From: Mactromeris polynyma
Lineage: Eukaryota; Mollusca; Bivalvia; Venerida; Mactridae
DNA: 64,000 nucleotides
NCBI GenBank assembly: GCA_032209605.1
Contig: JASFXZ010000009.1
Coordinates: forward strand, 13,689,553-13,753,552
Direction of reading: 5' to 3'
Position 1 is the first letter of the stretch, and each line of letters opens with the position of its first letter. A program made the position numbers and the translations under genes. Below are positions 37,513-51,560 of the stretch, piece after piece. The notes under the pieces were generated by a model. It was not told the DNA's origin. It made no database searches and was given only the letters and a program-made list of their open reading frames with translations.

Positions 37513-39881
37513 CAATATTGCAATATGATTATCTTCGTCTTTGGTGACTGAGTGGGATGGTAATACCGTTGAAGGATTAGCAAAATCAGTTTGAAGATAT
37601 TACCAATGTCAGCACAGTTATATGTAGACATACTATGGTTTGTGTTTGATTGGAAAGTTAAATAACACAAATAGTGTGGGTGGGGTAACCACAAACAAAT
37701 AATCACAGATGGCCAGGTAAACTAATATAATCCCCCAACGACATCGTGTTATTTAAAATATGTTTAGTTTTCACATATGTCGCGATACAAGCTTTCCCTT
37801 TTCGCCATGGTTACTGTCCATATAAATCAGGCATAAAGTTACATGAAATTGACGCATCCTGGTGTTAGCGCGAGATCACGTCATTGTTCGCGAACTGAAC
37901 AATGTTCGGATAAACAAACACGCCCTGTCTCATTTATACAATGAACTTAATTATTGATTAATTATTTCCTAGTATTAACTTTAATATTGTTTCGGATTAC
38001 TGTTAGTTTGCTGCCACAGAATGCCAAACTCTGCAGACGACTCGCAGACCTAATACCAACTCCAGACGTATGTCAATTAAATTTTTACGCTATCAATCAA
38101 TGTCAGGCGTTACATTTATATAGAAAAAAGATCCAATTTGGATACGGTTCATACTGAACATAAAGTCATAATGAATATGAAATAAAACACATTAATACGG
38201 ATGCACCAGATTCCCAACAGCTTGGGAAATATTGAATAAATATATGAATGAAAACCATCACGGAGATCAAGAACGGTGTGTCGTACTTTCTGAGGTTATT
38301 TCTAACATTTCTTTGGTTTGACAATATTTCATAAACATCGTTTCATTGAAACATATTGGTGTACATTATTTATCATGATAGTGTTGATATAAACAGCATC
38401 AACAACCTTACTTTACAAATTGTAGCGTATCTTTTCAATTAATTACTAAGAAAATGGAAGCAAGACGTAAAAATGAAAACAGGTGCAGTCGTTTTGATAA
38501 CACAATTATAAGATTTGCAATAAATGTTAAATGATGTTTCATATTCACACTAGACGGCGCATAAATAAGATATTTTTATGATAGCAATGAATCCAACGAT
38601 TGCACCGTTGTGTATCAAAACAACCTATATATAATTGTTTTCCTAGATAGCAGTAGCCAAGTGATAATTAAATTTGTGCAATACGCAAGTTATACCCATG
38701 ACTTCACTCTGATTAGACCTACGATGAAATATTAAACCCCTTTGATCCTTGATCTAATTTACTGGTTCCGGGATTTAGTTACGTATGTAGGAGGTATGTT
38801 AGCGGTAATTTCGACATATGAGCTCGCGTGAGGGTCTGCCCACTTTCATTATGCGCAGTAAGACATTCTTTTCTAACATGTTAATAATTAAACAGCAATA
38901 TTGTGGTATTAGTTTAGTTCTTTGATTTGCGTTATTTTGAGCGTACAATTGAATAGAAAACAACTCATAAATCATATCCGTGAACTCATGTTAACACATT
39001 TTTGTCGTCGTTAATTGAGTCTATAATCTCGGTCACGTGTGTTCATTCAGTGCTTTGATTTGATTAACTCGACTCACACATTCGCACTGCAGTCATGCTG
39101 ATTTTGTTTTCTGCCTTCTCTGCACTGAGATTGTGATCCGGAATACCTCCGACAAGTACGCTACCTAAATAACAGACACACTTGGGATATATAGTTTCAT
39201 GTTAAATTAATTACGCATGCGCTAGATTTTTTTCTTTCATGCTCAATTTATAAGCTTACGTTCTATGATCTTCAAATGTATCTGAAAATTGACGAAATCA
39301 CATGATTTCAATATAATGACGCGAGACGTTAATGACGGAATAACTGCCTGCTGAAGTTCAAAGAACTTAATTTCTAAAATACGACTCAAAACAGGTGGAA
39401 AACTTGCTATCTTTCCTCGAAAATACTTCAAGTTAAAATGGCAATAACTGGAAAATGATTCAACAGAATTCAATAAAAGTTACTGTACGTTCGCTTTTTC
39501 CGTATAATTAGATCGACTATATGACATTAAAACCATACTTATAAACAGTGACGGGATATATGTCTGTGTTGGCTTACACTTAAAACAGTTTGCTGTTCAA
39601 TGCAATGTTTTCTCTCTCGGCAAAATCGTCGGTGTAATTACAGTTATTTAGATGTTTCAACAAACATTTGTTGTGTGATGATTGATATTGCCTGTAATAA
39701 CTGTAACATGTTGTTATAGAAATGGTACGGAATGCATATCATGTATTTATTGTGTCTCTGAATAAATATTTCTGACAGAATTCTGTAAAAGACCCGACTT
39801 TAGAATCCATAGCACTTTCTAAGAAATAAGTTTGACTGCGCAATTTCCCCGCCTTTGCTTTGATAATTGAATGAAGGCATG
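37513..39881. other. no gene recognised
   Basis: AT-rich spacer. Confidence 0.55.
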
Positions 39882-40070
39882 TCGGTCGAGGGGTAGAGCG
39901 CCTGACTCCTGATCCGCAGGTCCGTATGTTCGAATCCCACCATGGGTTAAGTTGAACCGGGGACTTCACAAACCCTGCATTTGGCGCGAGTACTGGCTAG
40001 TTACCCAGAAAGCAGCTATCGAAAGTGAGTGATATGAGTTGTAGGCGTGTTAAAAACGTTTTAAGGAAAT
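39882..40070 (+). mobile_element. tRNA-derived SINE
   Basis: The head TCGGTCGAGGGGTAGAGCGC...CAGGTCCGTATGTTCGAATCCC contains recognisable box A and box B. It is followed by GAGTACTGGCTAGTTACCCAG. The stems do not close as a functional tRNA. Confidence 0.72.
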
Positions 40071-41020
40071 GAAATAATGAATAGAGATGTCACCAGCGAT
40101 CTTCATTTAACACTCTTGTTCAGTAACATGGACACACTTACACAACAACACATTTCTGTTTATTTGGAATGTCCATTGTATACACAATATTCCAGTTTAT
40201 TATAATGAAGTTTGTAGCACTAATGTGTTATACAGTACAGTGTTCATGAAACATAAACCAATTGTGTCATGCTTTTAATATTATCGGGACTTTGAGTGGT
40301 GAAAGCAAAACAAGCCTATCTGTTTCTTGATATGTATGTATATAGACTGGTTCCGCGTTTACTCCTTGACAAACTCGGACATGTTTATGCTTCGTCATTC
40401 AATTGATTCAATGTGTATATTGAGTGTAATATTACAAATTATTATTGACAACTCCACTGCGATGTATTCCCAGTCAGTAATCATTTTTGTAAAACTAAAG
40501 GATAACTTTCTTAATTATTTATTGACTAATATCGAATCACCATAACAAATCAGCCGTAATGGAATTAAATGTGATCATTTACACAGAAAATACGTAATAC
40601 ATGAAATGATATCATATCGTTCAAGTATTAGAATAACACCATAAATGTCACCTAGTTCTGTGTGATTAATGTTCATTCATAGCAAATAGTTTCTGGATAT
40701 AGGTCATTCTTTTTTAAATTTGATTGAACAAGAACTGATTACGTCGCTCGTTGTATTTACAATTCAGAAGATACGGAGGTGGCCAGGAACCAACTTCTCA
40801 ACTCAAGATTGTTTTTAAATAGAAGCAAATAAGTGGAAGCCTGATGATTATATTAACATTTCATGCCCGTCATCCTTACATCCCGATCTTAATAAAATAA
40901 GAAGTATATGGTGGGAGCTCAAACTGTTGATATAAAAATACTAACCGACTTATAATACAGTCGAAGGCTGTTTTTCAAGGAGTGGTGCTGGAACCTGAGA
41001 GTCTACTTCTTAGCGCTATT
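40071..41020. other. no gene recognised
   Basis: AT-rich spacer before the 25-bp array. Confidence 0.55.
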
Positions 41021-41220
41021 TACAGTCGCTATATGACGGTATTCTTACAGTCGCTATATGACGGTATTCTTACAGTCGCTATATGACGGTATTCTTACAG
41101 TCGCTATATGACGGTATTCTTACAGTCGCTATATGACGGTATTCTTACAGTCGCTATATGACGGTATTCTTACAGTCGCTATATGACGGTATTCTTACAG
41201 TCGCTATATGACGGTATTCT
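41021..41220. repeat. 25-bp tandem repeat, eight identical units
   Basis: Exactly 200 bp made of eight copies starting at 41021, 41046, 41071, 41096, 41121, 41146, 41171 and 41196; each begins TACAGTCGCTATATG. I see no difference between copies, so the array is recent or kept uniform. It does not read as protein. Confidence 0.97.
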
Positions 41221-41484
41221 TGCCAGTTACAAAGGCCAAACTTTCTGTTTCAAGATATTTGTAATAACTGGTAAGTCGACAACGTGCTGCGTTAAAAAAA
41301 TGTCAATGAAAGTCTGTGCCTGGAATTATCATATTAAAAATCACGCGACATTGGGAACTTATTTTGAGCGTACATCAAATAAAACAAGTTATTAACACTT
41401 ATATTTATCACTTTCGATGACTGCATGTTTGGGTACTATTCAGTATTCGCGCCTTATTCTGGGTTTGTGACTCTTGCAACACAA

Positions 41485-41546
41485 CAAACCCATTCAAATT
41501 TCACGACCTTCGGTTAAGGGGTCGGGCGCTCTACTCCTCGACCACA
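41485..41546 (-). mobile_element. tRNA-like SINE head (minus)
   Basis: The minus strand reads GTGGTCGAGGAGTAGAGCGC (box A) and CTTAACCGAAGGTCGTG. The box B end is degraded. Confidence 0.6.
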
Positions 41547-43261
41547 ATATTTTCCTCAAGGCAGGGAGGGGAATATAAATTGCAATCCAATTTTTTTCCA
41601 TTTAAACTTTTTTTTCGTGTGATATCTTCAACGGCATTGTACATTTATCTTAAACTGAATAAATATTGTTTCAGTTAATCAAAATTATTTAAACAAACAC
41701 ATTTCCGTTCTGGTGAATACATTATTATGCCGTTTTGAGATGGTTACTATAATTAAGTCGAATGAAACCATCTACACACAACATATCTGGTGTGTCTCAG
41801 AGCGCGCTGATGTTAAGCAGAAACATAATGCTGTATTTTGTACTCCATACGAGTTTCTGATTAATGAACGGTTAGCTAGAGGTTAATTAATAGCGGAAAA
41901 ATACATTCCTTTCAGGTAATTTTCATTATCGCCTCATCTTGTGACACTATATATCCCTTAATTGATCCAATAATACGTTTTTTCTGTAATATATGACCAA
42001 ACAACAGCGGTTTCATTGGTCGGTTACTATGGCAACGGCGTAGATTTGGTCATTGAGGGCGTTAAATTGACCTTTGTCGTTATCTGACAGATTTTAAGCG
42101 ATTGATTAAAAGGCAAATGTCATTTATGTAATGGTTTCCTGGAAATAAAGTCATTCTGGAAATGAAAATACTATCAGTACGTGTTACTATAGGGACATGA
42201 TCAACGTCATTTAGGATCAATGTAGATGATTTCAATAATGTTATGTTGCGAGTTGAAGACCAGTATTTTAAAAACCTAAGAGTTATTACCGAGACAGTTC
42301 CATATTATAGATATACTTATAAAATGTGTTTTGTATAGTACTACAAGCGTTGTGTTTTTCTAGAACTATTAGTCAATGAAGAAGTTGTAAAACTGGAACA
42401 ACAACTGTTTAAGATTACATTCGCATTTATTGCGGTTCTAGAGTATAAGTATTCTACTATATATTTAATACAGTAAAAACAAGCGTCTCTCTCTCCTTTA
42501 TAAAAGTTAACGTTCAGAACAAAACATTACGAAAAGTCGAAAGCTCAGAAAAAATCTCAAATTATATAAAATATCATAGTTGCCCTGACGCCTATCGGCA
42601 ACTAGACGTAGTAGATGGATCCCGACAGATGACACCGTCAGAATGCGCACAAGACCCTAGTGCGGTGGGGGTTATATGGGGACTATTTACATAAGCCCTG
42701 ATTGTAAAGCGTGTAGAAACGTGTCTATGCATGTTCCAATGCTGAAACAACAATAATATGATGACGCGCGTGCTCTGACCATATTGTATTGAACAATCCG
42801 AATTAAGCTTCACCCTTGTAAGCCCGGGCGAGCTCGCTGGCTGGACCTAGTCTCGGTCAAGATATCCTAATGACACCTGAATCATTTTATCATGCAGGTA
42901 AAAACAATACCTGCGGTCAGATATTATAATTCTTTAATATAGTAGTTCGTGATAGCCATGGTGCCATATCTGTATGTTCTTCGTAAATGTATCTATATTG
43001 TCTATTGTACATTATTGTACTATGATAACCAGTGCAAATAATTGAATTATGTTTTATAACCACAATTTATATTCACGAACATTTATCATTACTTGCAGCA
43101 CGCATCAAATGCTACATTAAACATAATGACTCAGATATATTATTAATCTTGCACTTTTTCGTTCTGAAAAATATAGGTATATACCCTCATTCGTCGAGGG
43201 TTTATTTTGCTAATGGAAGGCAACTAATCAATAAAACAGTTTTAAAACATTAGCGGGGTTC
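41547..43261. other. no gene recognised
   Basis: AT-rich spacer. The stretch at about 42580-42850 is somewhat GC-richer without a recognisable feature. Confidence 0.5.
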
Positions 43262-43440
43262 ATATCCCGCTGTCGTCCCCCTAAACTATCTAGCATTGAT
43301 TTTGGTGGTCGACCAGACCATTCCTGACACCCCTATTCCCATAAATGTTAACCCTTGCAACTCCTCAGCCCCTTTTTTGTTAACAGTTGTTTCCCTATGG
43401 TATATGTTGGAAGGCATGGTCTTATGTGTGGCTTTATATA
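43262..43440 (+). repeat. dispersed repeat family A, copy 2
   Basis: Contains TCGTCCCCCTAAACT, GGTCGACCAGACCATTCCT, CCTTGCAACTCCTC and GGAAGGCATGGTCTTATGTG. The ORF across it (43296-43520) is explained by the repeat. Confidence 0.8.
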
Positions 43441-44943
43441 CAAGTGACAGAGCCTTACTGCACTGGGCTTTCGCTGTAGCATGCCATCAACCTTTGAAGT
43501 CTGATGAGGAGTTTGTTTAACAACAAAGCTCAGAATTGCACTATGCCTTCTGGAAAGGAATTGTGATTAACATATATCTGGCTCATCTAAACTTAAATTT
43601 TTAATGGGCTTCATTCAGTATTGTTGTGACATAGTCTTGAACATCATTAATAAGAACCGTTGCCATGGTTAACCGTTTAAAGCAATCTTGTTTTATTACA
43701 TTATTAACATACACAACTAGCAAAGAAACACCCGCTTGTTAAAAAAACTGGGAGTTATTTCAAGCTTATGATAAAACAAACGTCGTTTTCGACAAATACA
43801 GAGAAATACATTATAAATGTATGCTGTGATAATGCATATTTATTGAAGTTTTAACTAGATTTGTATTTGTTTCATGTTTATTAAGGTAAACAAATAAACT
43901 AAACAATGAGACTAATATATCTTTAATAATTGGTTAAAACTTATCCATATATAATTCAAAGAAACCAACCCTAATTCCAACAATTGTATTGTCTCATCCA
44001 AAATCTATGTTTGTTTGCCACTAGTACGTTATGGGTGGGGCATTGCGTGTGGGTATATTATTTGCGGTGTACTATAGCGACGGAATAATTCGTACAGATA
44101 ATGGCATATAAAAATGAAAGTCGCTTGAGAATAGATAGAATGTGGGACTACATATCCTGAAAATTGCACAGGGAAATACAAGATAATGAAACAGGCATAA
44201 AGCTTGTCCCGAAACTTTCCGAACACCCCTCGTGTACATCTGCAGAAATACATCGATTCAATAATACACCAATGCTGCTATGATACCACGACCACAATCA
44301 TTTCAGTAAATATTTTATGATCGTAGTAAACGTAGGCAGTGTCAGATAACCGTATTTCTCAGATTATCTACCAACTACATTGTTGGAAAATGAAGGGATA
44401 AAGACCTACTATATATAATCGTATAATTAATCAATTTTGTCTCCGCTACGAGGAGAATAGTCACATAAATGTAATTTTATGGAACGGCAAACAAAGAGTA
44501 TATAAGAAATACACCCTAATGAATATTCAGGTATACAGACAAGATATATTATACACGCAAATATAATGTTTAGGACAAGACAAGTAATTGATAGCTAGGA
44601 ATCGTCCATTATGTTGTATGCGCCATGTATGTCACGAGACTTCTGTCCACAATGTGTATAAATATCGCCCTGAAAGAATTTATCAGTGTGTCACATAACA
44701 TTTAATAATGCATGGACTTTGCGACGAATGATTTGTTTTATGTTGTTTCATGCGTATAATTATAAATAATTTGTTTTTAGGTTCACATATCTGTTTAAAA
44801 GGAGTATGTAGTCAAGCTATTATTGTATTACATGGCGTTAAAATCACATTTCAAAATTATAAATAATACAGTATCTAATATACCCATGATTAAAATGGTA
44901 TTCCAGTGCCGTGTTCAAGTTGTGTTTGACTTTTAAGTCATTT

Positions 44944-45170
44944 TTTCTTGATATAATATTCATTCCTTCTGTCCCCTATCGACCTATTATTACTGACTTG
45001 CATTGTTTGTTACGTAGTGTAGTTAATCCATTCAACGTTCACCCTCCTTACCGCCCCCCCCCCCCCTAAATTATCCATGGTTGTTTTGATTATCGGCCAG
45101 ACCATTATTTGCTCCTATATTCCAAGACATGTTTGACATTGAACCCCAAGTCCTTAATCTTTTGCAGGCT
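44944..45170 (+). repeat. dispersed repeat family A, copy 3 (5' half, with a C tract)
   Basis: Shares CTTGATATAATATTCAT..., CGACCTATTATTACT, CCCTAAATTATCC and TCGGCCAGACCATT with 51289-51480. It includes an uninterrupted run of about 13-14 C near 45054-45066 and lacks the GGCATTGTCTTATG end. Confidence 0.75.
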
Positions 45171-46799
45171 TTTTCTTAAGCAAGCAGTGGATGAATTCAC
45201 CACCCAAACCAAGGTCAAACATATCCCTAAATGATTTAATATTTAGTTTAACGATCATGTTCATGAAATCAAGTTTGTTCTCAAAAAGTTAGAACTTATT
45301 TTAAGCGTTGTGCTATGTAAAAATGTATCGACAAGATGAACTGTTTTAGTTGAGATTCGATATGCTACTGTCATCTCCCATAACCTGGTGGTATTTACAC
45401 TTTAGAAGATACAACTTCAAGATTCAATGGTGTTAATATTCACAAGACTATTTCTAATTCAACGTATAGAGACATATTTCAATTATCACACCAAGACTTC
45501 ATAATCAGGGACTTGCGAAACTGACTGATTGTCTTTTATTTTCTCACTACTCCATGAACTAGTTTCCAAAAAGGGAATGTACTGTTCAAGGCACACACGT
45601 AATGGAACGTGATAATACTTATTGATCCCAGCCAGTCGGGTTGCTTCTGGTCACCATAAAATACGAGCGAATGCTGCCTCCATCTGACATTAATTACAAC
45701 GTTAGCACCACAAAACGTGTATGTGATTGCGATGTTTAAAATCTCTAACCGCTTGCCTTCAGTGCGTAATTGGTTTTTTGCTTCTCATGGCGCACTACTC
45801 TCGGACACTTCATTGCAATTACTAAAACCGTATTAGTGTTGATATGTCTCAATAAAGATGACACTACATTTCTTTCGGCAATGATTAAATTACAAATGTA
45901 TTTATGAAAGCGTATAAGCGGTTCTGTTCCAGACTATTGGAAGATTTTCGTCAAATATACGATCAGCTGGATGTTGTTTTAATTGTGTGCTTGTTGTAAG
46001 TACAATGCGATGCATAATATCCGTTTTAAACTGATTTGCTGTCGAGAGGTAAATATCAAACCTTAGGGGTGTATTATGTTCGTTAAATCTCCTCTCACAC
46101 ATTTCAATCACATGCTTGTAGACAGACAGTTTTTATGAAGAAACACTTGTTTTTGGTTACATGTGTCTAGTTTGTGTGACGTCTTCCTATAATTTTTCCT
46201 TATCATAAGTTTCAGGAAGCCATGAAAATTACATTATAATTTCCATTACAATTTCTGTGTCATTCCATTATCATGTGTTTAGTTCTTTGGTGATGGATGT
46301 TGTTTTGTTTAATTTCCATTTCCTGATGTATTGGCTCTGCTTCTCCTGGTCCATTGTGTGTTCACTTAGTGACTGAACGTCTAAGTTCGTTAGATCTTCT
46401 TTCTGTATCTCCTCTCTGTCTTGACCTCCTAATCCGTTTGGCATTTTTTATGTTCCCTCCCTGCCTGTACCTTGTTGTCTGTTTTGAACTTAGTTTTGTT
46501 TCCTCCGTCTCTGTACTTTTTAGTCCGTTTCGTGTAATATTTATGTCCACTCCCTATGTATTTCTTCCGTTTTCGCCAGGCGCTGTCTATGGCAGATTTG
46601 ATGAGTGAATATTGTTGCCCTTGCTCAAAGTAGTTGATACAGCATGCGGAACCTATTTTATTCATCTTTTTAACTGAAGCCAACAAGGTGATGTACTAGT
46701 CGAAACGATTCTTGAGATACTGGTCAAACTACAATGGCCGTGTGTGCGTTGGACAGAATGACTTGTCATCGAGAATTAAAAAAACACGAACAATGTCAT
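45171..46799. other. no gene recognised
   Basis: A pyrimidine-rich segment (about 46330-46600, many CTCC/TTCTG words) gives ORFs on both strands by composition. It may be an old repeat. Confidence 0.5.
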
Positions 46800-46885
46800 G
46801 CTGAGTTTAATATTATAAAAGAAAGAGAATAAATTGCTACAGGGAACGCCACATACATAAGACAATGCCTCCCCAAACTTGACAG
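46800..46885 (-). repeat. dispersed repeat family A, copy 4 (inverted fragment)
   Basis: On the minus strand reads GGGGAGGCATTGTCTTATGT followed by ATGTGGCGTTCCCTG, the conserved right block of the family. Confidence 0.75.
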
Positions 46886-49800
46886 CTTCTTCTCAGCAAG
46901 TATTTGTTTATTCACATTATTAATAAAACCGTTTGATGGTCTCGACTTTAATTTAAACACATCATCTAACACGAACGAATTTTTACACCAGTCCTTGATT
47001 ATTAACAAAAGCTCATTTTATCTCTAAACATACCACAGGAATGATTGAGGCAGCTTCATGCGATAGGTTATACAGACCAAGGGTCACATAGGGATATATC
47101 TGCCTTTATTACTGTCACACACACACTTGAATTACTAAAGGACAATGAACTTGGTTCTATTACAGCTATATATTGACTGATGTACGAGTACTTTCCTGTC
47201 TCCTTTGCTGTGCACTTTGTATATGCCGTTCCCTGCAAGACGTTAGTATTCACTGTTATCTTTATTCAAAACAGGTCTCCATTGGAAACCTCAAAGCAGT
47301 CGATGCATGACATTTTCATATTACAAAACACGCGAGATATCGTATACAACATTCACTACTCAATTCTGGCAGTATTTAACAATAATGAATCATAGAATTA
47401 CAAATACAAAAGTCGAATTAGTATTGCTGACACGTAACGAATGAATTGTTTGCGGCCGATTAGTGTCACGCAAACATATGGTTTTTCTTGGTGCATATAG
47501 CAACCGGCTTAATTATCATTATTCATTAGATTCATCCATTCTTTAATAATCCAAATAAAGCATGTTGGGTTATATTGAGTGATACTCACATATGTTGCAT
47601 GATATGTCATCATTTATCGGCAAAGATCAAAGTAAAATGCACACTTTGACATTGATTCCGCTGAGGTATTATTGTCGTCATCATTAACGTCTTTTCTTTC
47701 ATCTCTATGTAGATGGACATTTTACTAATTTCCCAGTACGCGAGTAACAACCACAGGGATTTCACAACGACAGGAATGATGCGTTATATGAAATCCATCA
47801 TTTCTAAGTCAGCACATTTCTTAATTATAACATAAACGACTCGATGGATTAGTGGTGACTGTTGAGTGAGGATAAAATGTATGGTCGAAGTGGTGTGTAG
47901 GAGTAACAAACAGACAGCCACATGCACAAAACAGGGTTGCCCACAAATATCTAGGGTAGACAATAAACATGTGGATATGTGTAAAATAAGTGTTTAGGAC
48001 AATATTGGACCTCGCAACACTTAACTTACAGAGACGCGTAAGCTACACTGCTTTTGGAAAAGTCAGTATAAATTCTATAGGAAGAGGGGTTAATCCACAT
48101 GGACGCCGTGCCAACCTTAAACTTATTTTTATTTCAAAAGGTACAAAACCTTACTATGCTAATTGAGTAATAATCACAAAAATCGTCTTATAATAGTTTG
48201 TTGTTTTGAACGACCACAATCAAATGTTGAGTTTGTAATTTACGAGTTATTTTTTAGGTCCTTGTGCTGAACATGAATCGTAAAACTTAGCATCATTAAA
48301 AAACTCATAAAACTGGTAATTTTATATAGTTTTGAAGACATGATACTTGACTTATAACGAATTATGCCAAAGATAAAAAATCGTACCGGCATTAACTGTT
48401 GAATACTGATTGAAATGTTAAGCAGAATTTTGAACTCTTGGGAAACGTATAACAAATACTTAGAATAAATGATAAATGGTAAGAAGATTATTTTGGGAAT
48501 GTTCAAGATCAGTATACACTTAAATGGTTTTATAATTGGTCACCTCTTGTTTCATGTTTTGGAAATAGTATATAAAGTAACGAAATTATTACTTCATTCG
48601 TACCCATCTATATAGCAATCGTTTAAACTCAAAGTTCAGTCTTGATTGTACAAACATCTGATAATGAAAAGTTCTGTCAAAATGGATAAACAGCAGGAAC
48701 TAGAAAAGTGTTCCAGATTATATAATACTTTACAATAATAATTTAAACTGTGACACGAAATAAGACGACTGTAAAAGAGTCTACCAGTCTACTAGTTATC
48801 ATCCACATCCATAATAATCTACGTTCCCTGTATCGGTAATGTGAATTTCACCAGCAAAACAATGAATGGCATCTTAAAGACAGTATAATGTATTTGTTCT
48901 ACCAAATATGTGCTGTTAAATGTTTTAAATCGCGTGAGAGTGCGTTCAAACATTGCCTGATCTCCAACATCGCGGTTTATTTGAAACAATTCAATATATA
49001 CAGACAACTTTTTTGAAAGCTCCTGAAATATACATTATTTATAGACATTACAAACAACAGATGTCAGGCAACAAACGGAATTAACTTCTACACGATTAAG
49101 CAAACCATCTCATTTTATACAACCTTAAAATCTGACCGAGTTTGTTGTCAGACAGCATTAGAATTCGTCTTCTTTGATTCGCTTATTTAGTTGTATCGCT
49201 GTGTCATGGACGTATTCTCAATTATTCCGTTTGTATAGTTTGACTGTTTGGGCTGAAAGATATACTAATCGTTACAAAAAACGTAGGTTTATAATTCAAT
49301 TCCGTGTACATTTTACGCCCATAAATGAAAATTCTTGCTACGTTTGGAAAATCTCCGAATCTTCCCAAGACAAAAATAATACGAACGATTTCAGAAACTT
49401 TTTTCAATGTAACTTGTGTTTTTAAGGGTCTTAAATATTAGCGTTCAATAACCTGACAGAATTCTTTTCAATGAATAATAAAACCTACATTGACGGGAAT
49501 AATACATTCTTATATTCTCCTCACGGCATATGAAAATTATAAAATATTCAGTGATTTTTATGCGGATGGTCTTTTTCAGATAACCTAACATTTCTGCTTC
49601 AAATATCTACTTTCAGTTGGGCATGTGACAAAGTGTTTTTGTTGTATATAAGTATTTAATCGACGATTCATTCTGTAAATTTGCAACATTAATATTCTTG
49701 TAGCTCTAAATCTTAACATCACTTTAATGTTTCGATATTGCTCTGTCCTCTCTGGCTGAGCGTGTTTCAGAAAAACAAGCCTCTAATAAACAACAACAAA

Positions 49801-51229
49801 ACGTACCACTGATAAGTATCAAGGCCGAACACTGTGAAAGGTGCACTTTGAGGATGTTCTAACCAGACCCTGTTTTAAATTGTGTTTCAAGATATTGGTT
49901 TGAAATTATGGTTATATTTTATGGCTGTTATTACGTGTTTTAGTTTTCTGGTGATTTTCATTTTTACAGTGACGTTTATACATATGTACTTCGTTAAGTT
50001 GTACATTTCTTGTTGATCAAATGAATATTAATTTAGTGGAAATACGGATCTTGTGGTGAATTATACACATTCCCAATTTCCCATTCATAAATATCCAAAT
50101 GATAACGAATTTACTAGGTCAATAGTTTGAACATCCTGTAAGTGCAGTTTAATTACGAGTTCACGAATACTTAATCAATCTTCCGACTTAATCAGCATGT
50201 ACATGATCCAATATACTCATCACAGTTTTTACCTTACTGGATTAGTACACCAAACGTTTAACAAAATGAAACCATACTTTAAACCCGAAGTTGAATTAAA
50301 TATAAAAGCTGTGTCACGACAAAACCTGTATTAGAGACCAAAGCGTCCATTTTAAGGTTTTTACATTTTCTACAAGATCTACTTTTCAACTTTCACCAAA
50401 CGTTTTCAAATCGGACATCTTTTCTTTTTATTGCAATTCCAATATTAGATCATGCGAAAGGAAGCGACCAATGCTGACATCGCGTAATTCCTCTCATCAC
50501 AAACACGAGCGACTAAGTATTAAACATAAAATTTAAATATTTATTCATTAAGGTATAGTGATATTTTGTCATTGGCTGGTGAAATTTGATATATCTATAA
50601 TTAAGTTTTGGGTGTAAGTTACATGTATTTTCCGCCATCGGCCACATAAATGTCTAATCAGAGAAACAAAACTTCATGAAAACACTAAATCAGCTCCGAC
50701 AGCAGTAGCTGAGATATGTCTTGATATTTATAGGTAACAGCACACAATTGCAGTCCTTAAAAGACTTTCACCATGGATTTCCATGCACCAAACATGGAAC
50801 GGCATTGTCTCTTTGGTATCCAGACATGACGAAGGACATCTAAGGTTGATTTTCTGTACAAAATACAAAAATAAAGTCGGCAGCAAATGTGTGAGGGGGG
50901 GGTGGCTTTCTAGTTTTTCCATTTAATTATAAACAATATAAATGACATGATAACTTAGGGTGGTTGTTCGAAGGAAGGACGCTTCCAGGCTGTGCAAACT
51001 CTTATATAGCGTGCTAAATATAGTTCGCTGGATAATAACCAATCGTCGCGTATTGTTTTACATCGTTTCTGGATGGAATAATTATAGTACTATTTAAAAC
51101 TATATTCTACTCTTCAGATGAAAAAAATGACCAAATTATGCAATACTTATAAATATTCATCTTCGGACAAATCGCTTAGTTTGTCATGGCAGTGCTTATA
51201 TCGTAAAACATAGACGTAATGGTTTTTAT
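46886..51229. other. no gene recognised
   Basis: Longest stretch without a repeat I could match inside the window. AT-rich, short random ORFs only. Confidence 0.5.
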
Positions 51230-51560
51230 TTATATTTATGTATTATATATATGTAAGTCTCATTTCACCACGTGCAGTTCTTTCACTTGATATAACATTC
51301 ATGTTCTCCCCCTTTCGGCCTATAATTACTTACTGTTTTGACTTGTCCCGTGATGTATTCGAAATTTTCCTCCCTCGTTGTCCCCCTAAATTCTCCTTAG
51401 TTGTTCTTTATGGTCGGCCATGCCATTCCTTCCAACCCTATTCCCAAACATATTTGTCCTTGCACCACCTCGATGTCAAATGTTTTGTATAATATTGTTT
51501 TCCAGCGGGTCCGTGTTGGGAGGCATTGGCTTATGCATGTGGCGTTCCCTGTAACATTCC
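51230..51560 (+). repeat. dispersed repeat family A, copy 5 (longest)
   Basis: The most complete copy: CTTGATATAACATTCATG, TCGGCCTATAATTACTTACTG, GTCCCCCTAAATTCTCC, GGTCGGCCATGCCATTCC, then GGGAGGCATTGGCTTATGCA and TGTGGCGTTCCCTGTAAC. ORFs at 51238 and 51526 are products of this repeat. Confidence 0.8.

Noticed and set aside
39882..39955. Possible functional tRNA gene
   Set aside because: Box A and box B are present but the acceptor and anticodon stems do not pair. The segment continues as a SINE. The same holds for the other tRNA-like heads.
46354..46686. Opposing ORFs of 62-85 codons
   Set aside because: Caused by a pyrimidine-rich segment poor in stop codons on both strands.
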